Origin: Roridomyces roridus | Lineage: Eukaryota; Basidiomycota; Agaricomycetes; Agaricales; Mycenaceae | Assembly: GCA_029378245.1 (NCBI GenBank) | Contig: JARKIF010000003.1 | Span: forward strand, 3,613,731-3,677,730 | Direction: 5' to 3' | Length of the DNA stretch: 64,000 nucleotides | Shown: piece after piece, positions 22,057 through 33,144 of the stretch | Layout of the letters: every line of letters begins with the position of its first letter | Position numbering within the stretch: the stretch's first letter is position 1 | Program-made: the position numbers and the translations under genes | The notes under the pieces: model-generated | Database searches by the model: none | What the model saw: the letters and a program-made list of their open reading frames with translations, nothing else | What the model was told of the DNA's origin: nothing

Positions 22057-22950
22057 TCAAAGCCCGAGTAAATCACGAACGGCCCGATGGCAACTGTACG
22101 AACACCGCGCGCAGCTTTGTGCTAGATAGTACCGCCGAACCAACTCTTGCGTGGGCGGTGATATGTCGGAGTATGAGTCGAGTGTCTTCTGCGCGAGGTG
22201 TTGTAGGAACTCCACGAAATCTGCGGTGTTCATTCCAGCAGCTGACCCGATATTCACCTCGCATAAGACGCGATTTTCGATATTGCGCACGGAAATGTTG
22301 GTCATTGCTGGGATGCGATCCGTCAAGATCATGGTGCTAGTGGAGGAAAGGCCTGGTTTCTCCAAATCAATGGGGAACAGGAGTGTTGGACTCCTTCTGC
22401 GCATCATTTGCACGCCGCCGGGGAACTCGGCGACGGGACCCTCCGGAGGAAGGTCAACGCACGGGAGACGTGGTGTGGGAGGGTACTGGTCTGTGCACAC
22501 CTCCCGTGAGATGGGCAATTATCAAGATGAAGAGAATACGTACCTGGGGTGACTTCGTCATGGCAAGTGGTCAGGCTCTGAGCGGTGCAATCCGGGTATC
22601 CGCCATTCACCTGCGTGGATTTCAGGCGGGGCTATTGAACGTCAGCTTGGCTTGAGGCATTATCATGTCGCGGAACTCACCGCGAGGCGTTCCTGGACGT
22701 GTGTCGGCTGTATTGACGCCCATGTAAGAGCGGAGTATTCAACTTTGGTTCAACTCACCACACTGTCGATGGTGAGGATCTGCTCCGGGTTCAGCAATTG
22801 AAGGGGAAGCGGAAACATCAACTTGTTCACGCACAGTGTGAGAACCTCCGGTTCGATAACTAGTTGTCTGTAGTACAGATAATGTTCAACCAGACGCACA
22901 GCGGACGGAGAACACACGTATGACCAGCTTGAGGGCGACGAGGATGTCAT
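22057..22950 (-). CDS. Hypothetical multi-exon protein
   Basis: First exon from the ATG at 22950 reads MTSSSPSSWSY, then VRLVEHYLYYRQLVIEPEVL, to a GTGAGT donor near 22758. A terminal exon (22518-22057) contains MTNISVRNIENRVLCEVNIG and DFVEFLQHLAQKTLDSYSD and ends at 22057. Middle exons at about 22710-22540 are only partly readable. Nothing I recognise. Neighbouring genes on the same strand are similarly lineage-specific. Confidence 0.4.
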
Positions 22951-24245
22951 GGCGCAAATGGCGCTCCGCCTGGGAGGCTCGGAGTGGGCGAAAGAAAGGG
23001 AAGAGGGAAGTTGGCCGCGGGGGATTGATGGGGATTGGGTTTTGAACGTGAACGTCAGCTATGTCCGGGGTCCTGCTGTGGACCCCGGACCCGACGGTTA
23101 ACCGGCACAAGATGATTGACTCCCATTTGACGCCGCTCTCTTTATTTATGAGGAATTGCATCAAGTTTCGTTCAATTGGAACCAGGCATGGAAACGGATG
23201 AACTGCACCTCATTGGCAGCTGGCAAATGTCCTGTGGATCAGTGGTGCTTGCGGTTTGTTGAACTTGATGCCTTATATATTGCGCCGCAGTCGTTCGTGA
23301 ATGGCCGCTTTTTTGAGCTCTGGCCCTTGAAGCTTGTAGAATGATCATCAATCAATTAATTGGGTCATCATCAAAACGGCCGTGTTGCAGAATGGCTCCG
23401 GTGCCGTCGGTCCTGACCGAGTGTTCTCCTCATGACATACGCCGGACCGACACCGGCAGGGTGGTGGGGCAGTGAGTGTTCAAATTTGATGCACTTCAAT
23501 CCCCGGCTGTCGCGGATTCTGAGGGCAGCCAAAAGTGTGGGTCTGCAACAGAAATAAAATGTAAGCTTAGTGCGTGATTCGACTCCAACTCGACTCAAGC
23601 TTCAAACCGTCAACAACAGGAGATTCATGAAAGCTAAAAAACAACCGTCTGCGGTTTTCGTGATCCAGATGATCCATAAAGTATAGCTGGAGACCAACAT
23701 TAATGACACGAATACCGGGGCTTGTCGACCCCAGCAAGTTCAACCCGAGTATGCTCAACTTGAACTCCTAGATCGCCGGGATTCATCGGTTCATAACTCC
23801 TCGGACTTGGACTGTCCCGACGTCGTACCAATTCTCAGTCCTAACTTGGCTAAGTATCGGCGAAACGGCTGCAAGTCATCAAAATCAAAGGTGGACAAAG
23901 GGATGTCAGTTGTCAAGCCAACTCCTGGCCAGCTGTGTCTAGCCCTTGTTCTGAATTTGGTTCAGCCCTTGTACTTTCAGGGCATACATCTCATTATATT
24001 AGCGTCGTATCGGTGTTACAATGAATCCTTCTCCCACTCCCCACAACGACTCCCCGCCATGGCCATACCCTACAAGAGAACCACGAGAAAAACTGGAACA
24101 CTACAAGACATTGTCCAACTCGAGTCCAGCTCGAGAATTATCGTAACCGGAGGCAAACTGGGGGCGAGTGAATACTAAGGACGCAGGGTGGGCAGATGAA
24201 AGTGCGTACCCATAAATTATTTCACTCTCAACTTGTCCCGCTGAT
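22951..24245. other. No gene recognised
   Basis: Only short frames without features on both strands. Confidence 0.4.
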
Positions 24246-24894
24246 TCAAGACTGTTGAGCTAGATGCGAATTGCACAGCGTCGGGCCCGCATAATGCAGA
24301 AGCACCGCACAGTCTGGCGCCTCGCACTTGTTGAGCCACTTGTTCATCGCCCGCACGACGCTACGCTCTCCTTTGTCTTTGATGAAGACAAAGTCGAACT
24401 TCTCGACGGGCCGGAGCTTCACGGTGGTGGGATCATTCGGGTCGGGGACGGCCTCCATGATGATGGGCTGCGCTTGGAGGGTGATCGGGGCGTCGTTAAT
24501 GAGGGAGAGGCGGAGGGCGTTGAGGACGAGAGCGGCGTCGGGGGACAATGCGCGGTCGGCGTGGCCGCAGATGGAGTCAGGGACTTCGAAGACGGCGATC
24601 TCTTTACCGGCTGTATGAAATGGAGGTGAGTTCATTATTTCGAGTCCTGAAAGCGTGGTACCTACCGGCTCTGATCTTCCAGACCATGGCCAGCATGTTG
24701 TAACCGAACTCCCATGCAACGTTGTAGGAGTCGCTGGATGCCTGCGTGACCGGCGCGGTGAATATTCTGCGCTCCGGGAGGGCTTCGTGTGGAAAGCCCG
24801 CGGGACGAATTGCCCAGCCCATCAGGTACGCCGTCACCCATTGTAAGGCGAAGGCCTGCAACAGCGGGTGAAGCTGATCCCAGCGGAGAGACAT
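24246..24894 (-). CDS. Zinc-motif protein, paralogue B (apparently intact)
   Basis: Two exons, 24894-24666 and 24610-24246, joined in phase by a 55-nt intron (GTAGGT...CATACAG), give 197 residues. Exon 1 starts MSLRWDQLHPLLQAFALQW and contains PVTQASSDSYNVAWEFGYN. Exon 2 shares blocks with paralogue A (13966-14412), among them VFEVPDSI, TLQAQP, VEKFDFVFI and the C-terminal CEAPDCAVLL...LCNSH motif (Cys-x4-Cys-x12-Cys-x2-His), a likely zinc site. Family unknown to me. A further exon upstream is possible: 25115-24960 reads FDALWGIAMLRRCECALVYC in a frame that reaches a GTGAGC donor. The presence of A, B and a third fragment at 35097-35300 suggests a small multigene family. Confidence 0.6.
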
Positions 24895-25169
24895 GTCGAT
24901 GGTATGGTACGGGTGAGTGGATTTCTGCCATTCAAGAGAGCCACGCTCACTCGTTTTATTCTCTTGCGGGAGAAATAGGTGGTTGGGCCCTCGGTGCAGT
25001 ACACCAAAGCGCACTCACAGCGGCGGAGCATCGCAATCCCCCAAAGCGCATCAAATATCTCGCCCGGCATCGCGGCAACCACCAAAATGATCGAAAACTC
25101 TATTGTAGAAGCAAGCATGTTACCGCAAATGGAAGTCAGTCCTCTTGAATGCTTCATTGTATCCAAATT

Positions 25170-26040
25170 ACGAGAGGAGAGACAATGGGGGGCTGTAGTT
25201 GTTTATTTGAACGTGCAATGATTACCCAACATTCATGAGTTTAAAGCGGACAATAAACAGCATCAATTGCTTACAGAACAGCCTTGAGGTCGCCCCGAGA
25301 GAACCCGGAGCCATTCCGGGCGGTTCCGGAGCTGTGCCGACGCACAGGGTGGTTGAACAGCGGATGCCATCAAATATGATCTGGCGTTTGATCTGATAAC
25401 CTAGGAAGTGATGGCGACTTGATCGCCCATCCACATGTCCTGACACGCCAATCAGGCAATCCTCCCAGTCCAAGGTTTGTAAGTGAACGCCATGATTCGA
25501 GCCGAGACCAGGAAAACGCACCCTTTGGAGTAGATATCCTGCAAATAATTCAGTGGCGTTCTTCGGAGTCTTGCAGCGGATACTCCAGCGCAGGTACTCC
25601 CCTTGGCTGAGATATCACTCCAAGCGCTCGCCATCCCCGCTGTTAACACGATTGTTTGTTGGTCATCTCGAGCGTCGGCGGTGTATAAATTTCACTTGAG
25701 GCAGACTCAGCCTCTCAGGTCGTCGAGGTTCGAATCTTCATGATGCTATTACACGTTCGTTAAAGTCTCCCTGAATTTTTGTGTTGTGAAACCGATGGGC
25801 ATATGGCGTCCCCTCTTACCGGGCAGAATCCTTGGATCCTAAGAAGACCAGATGTATGATCCTCGCTCACGCCGAGTCTGAGAAATTAATTGATAATGGA
25901 ACGGGGTAACAAAGAAAAAGTTTGGGGCAGGTGGACGGAGATGGAATAAGGAGGATTCGAACCCCGGGTGCCGACACCGTGAGTTGGCTCTCCTGTCCGA
26001 GACCACTGGCATGAGCATTATGTAAACTGACTCTGTGAAA
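25170..26040. other. No gene; tRNA-like T-arm motifs
   Basis: No coding signal recognised. Two T-arm-like sequences occur: GAGGTTCGAATCTTC at about 25725 (+) and CCGGGGTTCGAATCC at about 25966-25952 (-). The second is preceded by a small hairpin resembling a class II variable arm, but I could not fold a full tRNA. Confidence 0.35.
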
Positions 26041-27262
26041 TCAGATTCGCCCCTCGATGAACCCAACAATCTCATCAACCATAGCCTGTCCGTGCGCAGG
26101 CTCATGTACGAGCTCATGTCGGCCATCCTGATATTCAAGTTAGCTGAGCTTCCCTCAGTCGCACGAGGGAGAACAGAAAACGTACGGGATACGAGGTAAA
26201 CTTCTTATCCACCGCCGGGAGCTTCTCGATTAGCATACGCGCAGCGTCGTGCGATGTCAACTGTTTGAGAGAACAGTAAGATCGACGGGTCGTAGGCGGG
26301 GAAACCACGCGCACCAAGTCATCGGAGCCGTGTACGATGAGGATGGGCAGGGTCGACGGCCACTTGGTGTAGTTGGAGTTGAAAAGGTCGTCGCCCTACA
26401 GAGGAATGAATGGTTCAACTTCAATGAAAGAGGAAGAAGGAGAGAAGCGTAGGCAGCCCACCCATTCAAGCATCTGCGACATATGTCTCACAGTCCCATA
26501 CGGCTCTCGCAGCGTATCATGTTTGCTCATCTCGTTGTATGCCGCATCGTGTGTCAGGCCCTATAATTGGCTTCAGGATACCATCCCCACCAGGGACACG
26601 AACTTACCGGATGCTGTACCTTCCTTGAAGTATCCGTGTGTGCATACGGATCCTCGCCTGTTGCCTCCTTTTCTGCGGTCCAGAAACGCAAATACGGACT
26701 CGGAGACGTGGTGAGGATGAGCGGGCTGCAAGGAATCACGCCACGCAAGCCGAGGGAGGTGACAGCGTCCGGTCGGCGCACGACAAAGTTGAGAGTTTCG
26801 CCGCCACCCATCGAATGACCCGACAGGAAGAGTGGGAGCGAGGGAAAGGCCGTGTGCGTGTGAGTCAAAGCCCATTCCACCTTATGTATTCAACGTTAAT
26901 ATTCGGTAAGAAAGAATGAAGAAGCAGCAACGCACATCGTCCATCTGCTTCTCCACGTCCGTCTTTCCATACGCAGCCCTGCCACTCCCATGCTCCTCGT
27001 CCAACGCCGTCTTACCGAACCCGCGCTGGTCGTACGCAAAGACATTGATCCCGCGCCTCGCGAATTCAGCGTGCACCTCGGTGTACCGCCCGATATGCTC
27101 TGTGAATCCGTGTACGAAGACCATCGCGGCTTTCGATAGAGTCCCCCCTGGGACGAGGTAGGTGCGCGTGTAGAATTGCGTCGAGTGGGGGCCCGGGAGC
27201 CATGCCTCGGCGTAGTCGTCCGAGGTCATGGATTCGAGTGTGTGGAGGGGCTTGAGAGGCAT
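26041..27262 (-). CDS. Monoacylglycerol lipase (alpha/beta hydrolase)
   Basis: Hydrolyses monoacylglycerols to glycerol and fatty acid. Six exons (27262-26936, 26880-26608, 26560-26462, 26395-26315, 26260-26186, 26127-26041) close in phase to 313 residues, the normal length. The oxyanion-hole segment is VFVHGFTEHIGRY (His51-Gly52). The nucleophile elbow GHSMGG holds Ser132; the acid is Asp258 in VHGSDDL; the base is His289 in DGRHELVHE. This triad and order match the MGL/Serine aminopeptidase S33 family. There is no signal peptide, so the protein is probably cytosolic or lipid-droplet associated. The start is the first ATG of the open frame and gives the usual short N-terminus. Confidence 0.92.
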
Positions 27263-28473
27263 TGTTTGGTCGGGAGGGCGTGTGAGGGGTCAGCTTTTAA
27301 GACCAACCGGAGATCGGTCCGAACAGATTGATCGGGGTCGAGTTTAACCGGGCCCGGGACTGTCACGTGAGCATTTCCAACTCGGACGCGACTGGCGAGG
27401 TTGAATTCACCGCTGGAGCCGCACAGATCCGTGTGCAGGTTGGCCGCGAGCAATCGAGATGGGCGTTCGGCAGAAGGTGTGCACAGATCAGTCGATACGC
27501 TTTATGTAATTCATCCGACGCCGTTCAACTTCAAGACTGAACTCTGATTGTTCATTTCTAGGGCGTGGTGACAAGGCTCGCGTCCGCCAAGCCTACACCA
27601 GTGCAACGTTGCAGCGGGAGTTGCTCGTTCGAGTCGAGCTCGAGCCCTTGAACCAAGCGTCTGACAGTTTCGTCTTTTTCATGTTTCTTTTGTTAGGATG
27701 GCATGGCCGGCGTGCTTACCAACCGATCTTGTGGTGTCATGGTCGATGGTCGAATTCCCGAGTCTTGCCGGATACTTGATCCCGATATCCTGTTTGTCTT
27801 GACTCTTGTGCCAACTGTGCACATGCATTCGATTCGGGTACCAGTTGTAGAACCCTCTTGAACGATCCCTTTTGGTTGAGTCGACGGTGTACTTTGAAGA
27901 TGAGTCGAAATCTACCTACCTGTAAGTAACCATAAACTCGAGGTTGAAAGCTGGAGAAGACATTTCATACGCCAGCGCACACATTTTACCGACGATATTG
28001 CGTCCCCGCCACTGACTGCCAAACGGATTCGATTGCCTGCCGCCTTGTCAATCGCGTGGATCCGCAATCGCTTTTCCGCGGAGTGGATCCACGTCAACTT
28101 GATCAACTTTCCATCAAGGTCTCATCGAACAAGGGATTGAGTCTCAGATCTCAGCACTAATCTGGTGCCTCGGACCTCGGGAGTAGAGCTATAGCTAATA
28201 CTTACTGGGTTCAAGCCTGTTCGATTCGGGCCCCAGTACTGTGTCACCCACTGATCACTCTTCTGGCAAAGAGGGCTCTTGCGTCCGGCAGGACCATTCG
28301 GGAAAGCACGGCTTTTCCAATCAATTCTACACAGGCTGAACATGATCAACAGTCCCCCGCAGAGAATTATCCTTTACAACTTCCTGCCATGATGTTTTTC
28401 ATGTGCTGAAACGAGATTAGAGTTGAACGTTGAGCACTGAGCCTGACTGCACCACTCACTCATTCCGCCTCAT
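27263..28473. other. No gene recognised
   Basis: No coding frame with features. GTTCGATTCGGG, a T-arm-like word, occurs at about 28219. Confidence 0.4.
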
Positions 28474-28722
28474 TCAAGGAAAGTCGCAGTCCGAGGTCAA
28501 CCCCGGCGCCTTGCTCTCGCAGCACGAACGGAAGTTGCTGAGGTGCTCGGAGATGGAGCTGGCCGCGCAGTCTCCGTTGGTGGGGTTGAAGTCGCCGTTC
28601 AGCTCTGCGCAGCAGGGCTCGGTGAACTCGGGGTGTACGACTCCTCCGCCGAGGCACTTGCACCCCGCGGTGGAGGTGATGAGTGCTGCAACAGAGAGGA
28701 TGACGATGTTGAGGAATTGCAT
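28474..28722 (-). CDS. Small secreted cysteine-rich protein
   Basis: 82 residues in one exon. The N-terminus MQFLNIVILSVAALITSTAG is a clear signal peptide with likely cleavage near residue 20. The mature part has eight cysteines, including a CC pair in EPCCAEL and another in FRSCCESK. Its small size, signal and cysteines fit the small secreted proteins common in Agaricomycetes, some of which are effectors; nothing shows a specific role. A TATA box lies 82 bp upstream of the ATG (28804-28810, read on the minus strand). Confidence 0.8.
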   Translation of the reverse strand: MQFLNIVILSVAALITSTAGCKCLGGGVVHPEFTEPCCAELNGDFNPTNGDCAASSISEHLSNFRSCCESKAPGLTSDCDFP

Positions 28723-28803
28723 TGTTATGGAGAGGTGGTTAAGGACTTGAGATGAGTGGGTTGGTGTTGTATTGATGGCTCAACTGGCTGGATGAGACAC
28801 TCG

Positions 28804-28810
28804 TTTTATA
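28804..28810 (-). promoter_or_regulatory. TATA box of the small secreted protein gene
   Basis: TATAAAA read on the minus strand, 82 bp before the ATG at 28722, consistent with a short leader. Confidence 0.5.
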
Positions 28811-31558
28811 CCAGAGTTGGAGCCCGTCATTTTTATCTTGTTCCTACGCTTTGTCTGCGTAGCAACCCAGAGCGCCTCCTTGTGATCCAAATTGAGACGA
28901 TAGGTATCTGTGCGGGAGGCTATGGGTATCTTGTTCCCAGATTCGTTTTGGTCATAAACTTAGAAACGACAACACACTGTTATGGATATTGATTGATCTG
29001 AGGGATCTGATTGATCTGATCCGAATTGAGTCTCCGCGCACTCGGCTGAGTTGCCCGAATCGAACTTTCGACAATGTTCGACTTTCTTCTGTCGGATTCA
29101 TTGTGACTCAAACAGCCGTTTGACTCACTTTCCGGTTCCGACCTGACTCACGGGTTGAGTCCCGCAATTAGTATAAAAGACCCAGTAGTTTACTGTGTAA
29201 GGATACTTCAACTTAGCTTTACTTCTACTGCAATCTACGTATAGATTCTACCTCTGTGTGACTCGCTGACGCCCCTGTGCTCTCGACTTACATATCTGCA
29301 ACGGCAACTGACGCTCTGCTCTTTGCCCTCCTGCACACTCGCATCTCAGCTCACGGCCTTGTGTCTGTCTGAGGTGCTTGAACATTGGTATATACTTGCG
29401 TGATCGTATTAAGAGGTTCTTCGAACTCATTTCTCTCGCTTAAGTGTTTGATCTCAACTCTATCGAACGCTAAATCTTAACACACACTGCTGGGGTTACC
29501 CGCTGGTTGGTGGCGAAAATCACAGCATACCAAGTGGAAATTTTGTGATATTGAACTCGAGTAATTTAATTTATTCTATATACAGCAAGAATTTGCTGTG
29601 AGTTCAACCTGCTGGATCCCACAGGGCGGTGCCGCAGTGGTCGGCCTCTTACCCGCGGGTCGTGGGTATCCAGTTCGACCACCCGTACCCGCGCCGGTTA
29701 AACAAACGACGGAAGAAAAAGAAAAAAGCACCGCCCAGCAAAATGAGCAGTACTTGTATCATGATGTCTCTCGGGTCTCAAGACGAAACTAGTTACTATG
29801 GCTTACCTCGAGAAACTCCTTCAATTTCTTGCACCACCGTGGCTGTGCTTCGTTTTTTTCCGCTCCAATGTAATTGGAGAGGCATGCTGTACGTTTGTTG
29901 CAGCGCCGGAAATTGAGTAACCCGATCCAAAATTGACGGGTTCACATTCGCGCAGCGCAGGTAGAGAGAATCAATCCAATGCAGTTCAAATTTGGTCTCT
30001 TCGTCCCGCCCAATGGTGAAGCGGTAATTTCGGGGAGTTTCAACGCCGATTGAGTGTGATTTTAAGATTGCGGCAGCGCTGCGGTGCTGCCCTTCTGACG
30101 CAGCGCTCCTGAATGTCCAGATCTGGGGAGAAAGGAACTGAAAGTTGGGGCCCATAAATTAAAATCGCCCATTCAACAGCGGCTCTACTTCGGGTTGCCA
30201 TCCCCGCTAACTCCACAGCGCTCGCTGTTTCTCCACAACTGAGTATCAATGCGGGATCGGTAGAAATCAAGTGCTATGGACCTTCAGGTTTATTGTTCGA
30301 CTGAGCAAAGAAAGTCGTGTGGGTGGCTGGCTCATTTAAACACGTCTTGAAGTTGCTCGTCTGATATCTCCCCGCCGCAGCGGGGACAATCCTCGATGTC
30401 GGGTCGCAGCGATTTGAACGAGCCCTTCTTGTTGCTATTGTTGGATTTTGGATAGCCGGGAGAAGCTGTGCGAGCTGCTCCGAGCTCACAACTCAGCTCA
30501 GCTCAGTTGACTCCGTTCCTGCCATGGTTACTGATGAGCGCTTGAGCAGTTACCATCCATGCGGTACTGTACATCCTGTGCCCATGATGCATACAGTCTT
30601 GGACATGCTGTGCGTAGCAGACCACACAGCCTAGATACAGAGAGCGGTATATAAGTCTTGGCGCAGTTTACTTTGGAAGATGAATCGAGACAGGTAAGCG
30701 TCTCACTAATCACACAGTAGTTGGTTGGGTTCAATAGAATGTAGATAGTTCATAGTGCATAATACAGGGCTTCATATACCTAAGGACGAACAACCTCCTG
30801 AGTCACAATGAATCAAGTCCGAGTCAGAAATTAGTAAGGCTGGCGGCTTGCCTGAGTAATCCCGAGGCTACGGGGCCGACGTATACCCGAGGTTCATCCT
30901 ACTCCAACAATAAGTCGTGTACTATCGTCCTTGTACACTACCGAATTGCAACGAGTTTCCCCTATGCTTGCTTGTACCTCGCGGTGACGTTCACCCGGAA
31001 GTGGAAATTAAGGCTGCAGCCCGAGGCGCCAGCGGCCAAGGTCTCAATTGAGTCACTTCACCGTAAGTACCACCCCGACGGAGGCTCTTTTTCGCTCCCA
31101 CCCACAGGTAATGCCTGTATGTAATGTTGCCTGTAAAGATATCTATGGCAGGGTTTTTTTTTGGATCTGTGAATGAAACTGAACCGTGCAATGGGTGTGG
31201 TCAATTGTTGAAAACCTAAAAAGCTCCAGCGCTCAATGGATTCTGGTCTGATCAGGCAAAAAGATGGGTAGCCAACATTCGTGCGAGCTCGGATCGATCA
31301 TCGAACGAGGCCCGAGGGTACAACGTTGATTATAGGTAAATCATGGATACAGCAAACCCTGCGACATCATTGACTGAGTGAAATCGACTTTGCATTTAAA
31401 TATTCATTGAGCCGTCCGCGTCAGGACTCAGGCCAAGTTGTTGACAAATTGTCAACGTCAAGGTGGACGATGAATCTGACGTCACGGGCACTGATACGCG
31501 GATCTTTGATTTCGGAATCCGGATCAGCCGCTGGACTCTCTCGACCACCATCTCGACC
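28811..31558. other. Gene-free stretch, possible solo LTR
   Basis: No coding gene seen. Around 29000-29480 the sequence has a promoter-like TATAAAAG (29172-29179) in a C/T-rich context and then runs to CTTAACACACA, which resembles a retrotransposon LTR, but I could not find a matching second copy or clear flanking duplication. The remainder shows only short frames. Confidence 0.35.
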
Positions 31559-33144
31559 ATGGAAATCCCCAAAATCGCACCCGAGATCCTGGAGCGCTAT
31601 TTCGCCGAATGCGCCCCTTCGGATCTCGCCTCTCTCTCTTCCGTCTGTCACCTTTTCCGGGCCTTGTTCCAGCACATCCTCTTCCAGTCTTGACACCTCA
31701 CGATGCGGAAGGATTCGGTCAAGCCTCACGGATCAGGCTCCATTCGTTTGACCGCATCAGCCACGCATGCTGCTTCTTCTGGTCTGCGGCTACGAGAGCT
31801 CGCTACAAGCTCACACGCCCCGTGCGTCAAGTCGTGGAAATTCAGCCTCAGCTGCGGAGGCCATCACGGGACTCCCTGCGGCGAGGCCATGGACACATAC
31901 GTGGCTGTGCTTCGTAGCTTCCGGGGCACTCTACGCGTATATAGAAACCTGCGCACACTGGACCTCCGAGGCGTCGACGTCGACGTGGATATGCGTCGAC
32001 GCATCGCCGCGATACCCATGCTCACCGACTTGACCTTGGAGGACTCGATCGTTCACGCCCGGACGGGCCCTCTTCTTTCCTTGCGATCGCTGGCTCTGTC
32101 CTTTCCGTCCTTCGAGAGATGCTATGCGCCATACATCTCGTTGCTCCAGGCATGCTGCGGTCGCTCACTTTGGACGGATCGAGCGAGTCCGCGGCCTTAC
32201 TCGAGGCTCTCGCTCAGGATGGAGCCTGCACACATCTTCGAAGTCTCACAATCACTGTATCGGACACCGTCATCGACCCGCTCCTGCTCATCTTGGAGTG
32301 CTGTCCTGCGCTGGAGACGCTCCAGCTCAGCGGATCGACCTCCATCCCCGTGGACACCCTCCCTCCCTCGACGGCGCCTGCGTTACGCTCCTTCACGGGT
32401 CCGCACGCTTTCGCCAAAGCATTCACAACAGGACGCTCCCTCGTTTCGGTGCATCTGCTTGGTTTCTCGACGGCCACGATCCGCGCACTCCCCGCCACGC
32501 TGCGCACCCTGTCCGTAGAGGTCCCAGTCGCCTGCGCGCATAAAATAATCGCTCTCGTGAGCCAGCGGTTTAGCGCCCTGGAGGAGCTCACACTCACACT
32601 CCTCGCGGTCAACGAGGAGGAGGAAGAGCCGCTGCCGGACGCCAGCACTGACGCGGGGTACCATGCCCAGGTATCGCGACTCATATGGCTGATTAAGATG
32701 CGCAATGTTAAGCAGGAGCCTTTTGCTGTGAGTACCTTTTTATTTCTCTCCATGCGTCATCATCTGATGGTGCTTCTAGCCCGTTCTCGAGTCATTGGAC
32801 TCCCACCCGTTCTCGCTCCCCCCGGCGCTCGTGACGCTGCGCCTGCGGGCTGCGAGGGAGGACAGTGGCAGCGTCCCGTTGGAGCCGCATAGCTTGACGT
32901 TCCCAATCGAGATGCAGCGGCGGCTTGTGCGTGCTATGGCTCTGGCGCCGTCGGGTTCGGGCTCGGTGCCATTGCGTCGTATTGTTCTGGGATACGTGGA
33001 TGGGGATTGGGTGAGATTGGAAGTTGATGGCGGTGGGTGGAGAGAAATGTGAGTCCTTCCTTTCTTCCTCAAACGCATCTGGTAACTCACTCGTGCATAT
33101 TTTGCAGACACACAGGAGAGGACATTTCACCCGGAGATGAATGA
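31559..33144 (+). pseudogene. F-box/leucine-rich protein with a stop and a frameshift
   Basis: The ATG at 31559 starts MEIPKIAPEILERYFAECAP, an F-box-like N-terminus with LSSVCHLFRALFQHIL. The frame then hits TGA at 31691-31693, but the same frame continues as good coding sequence (RLRELATSSHAPCVKSW, YRNLRTLDLRGVD, MLTDLTLED). Near 32150 the coding frame shifts: upstream FERCYAPYISLLQA, downstream in the next frame MLRSLTLDGSSESAALLEAL. From there the protein is intact: LRR-like HLRSLTITVS, a donor at 32728, exon 32780-33048, exon 33108-33144, stop. F-box proteins recruit substrates to SCF ubiquitin ligases. Two lesions in an otherwise well-preserved gene suggest recent inactivation, unless they are sequencing errors. 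No intron can explain the TGA by eye. Confidence 0.65.

Noticed and set aside
29625..29700. tRNA-Gly-like stretch with GCCGCAGTGGTCGGC as a D-arm
   Set aside because: The anticodon region is a self-complementary ACCCGCGGGT without a loop, and the T-arm does not pair.
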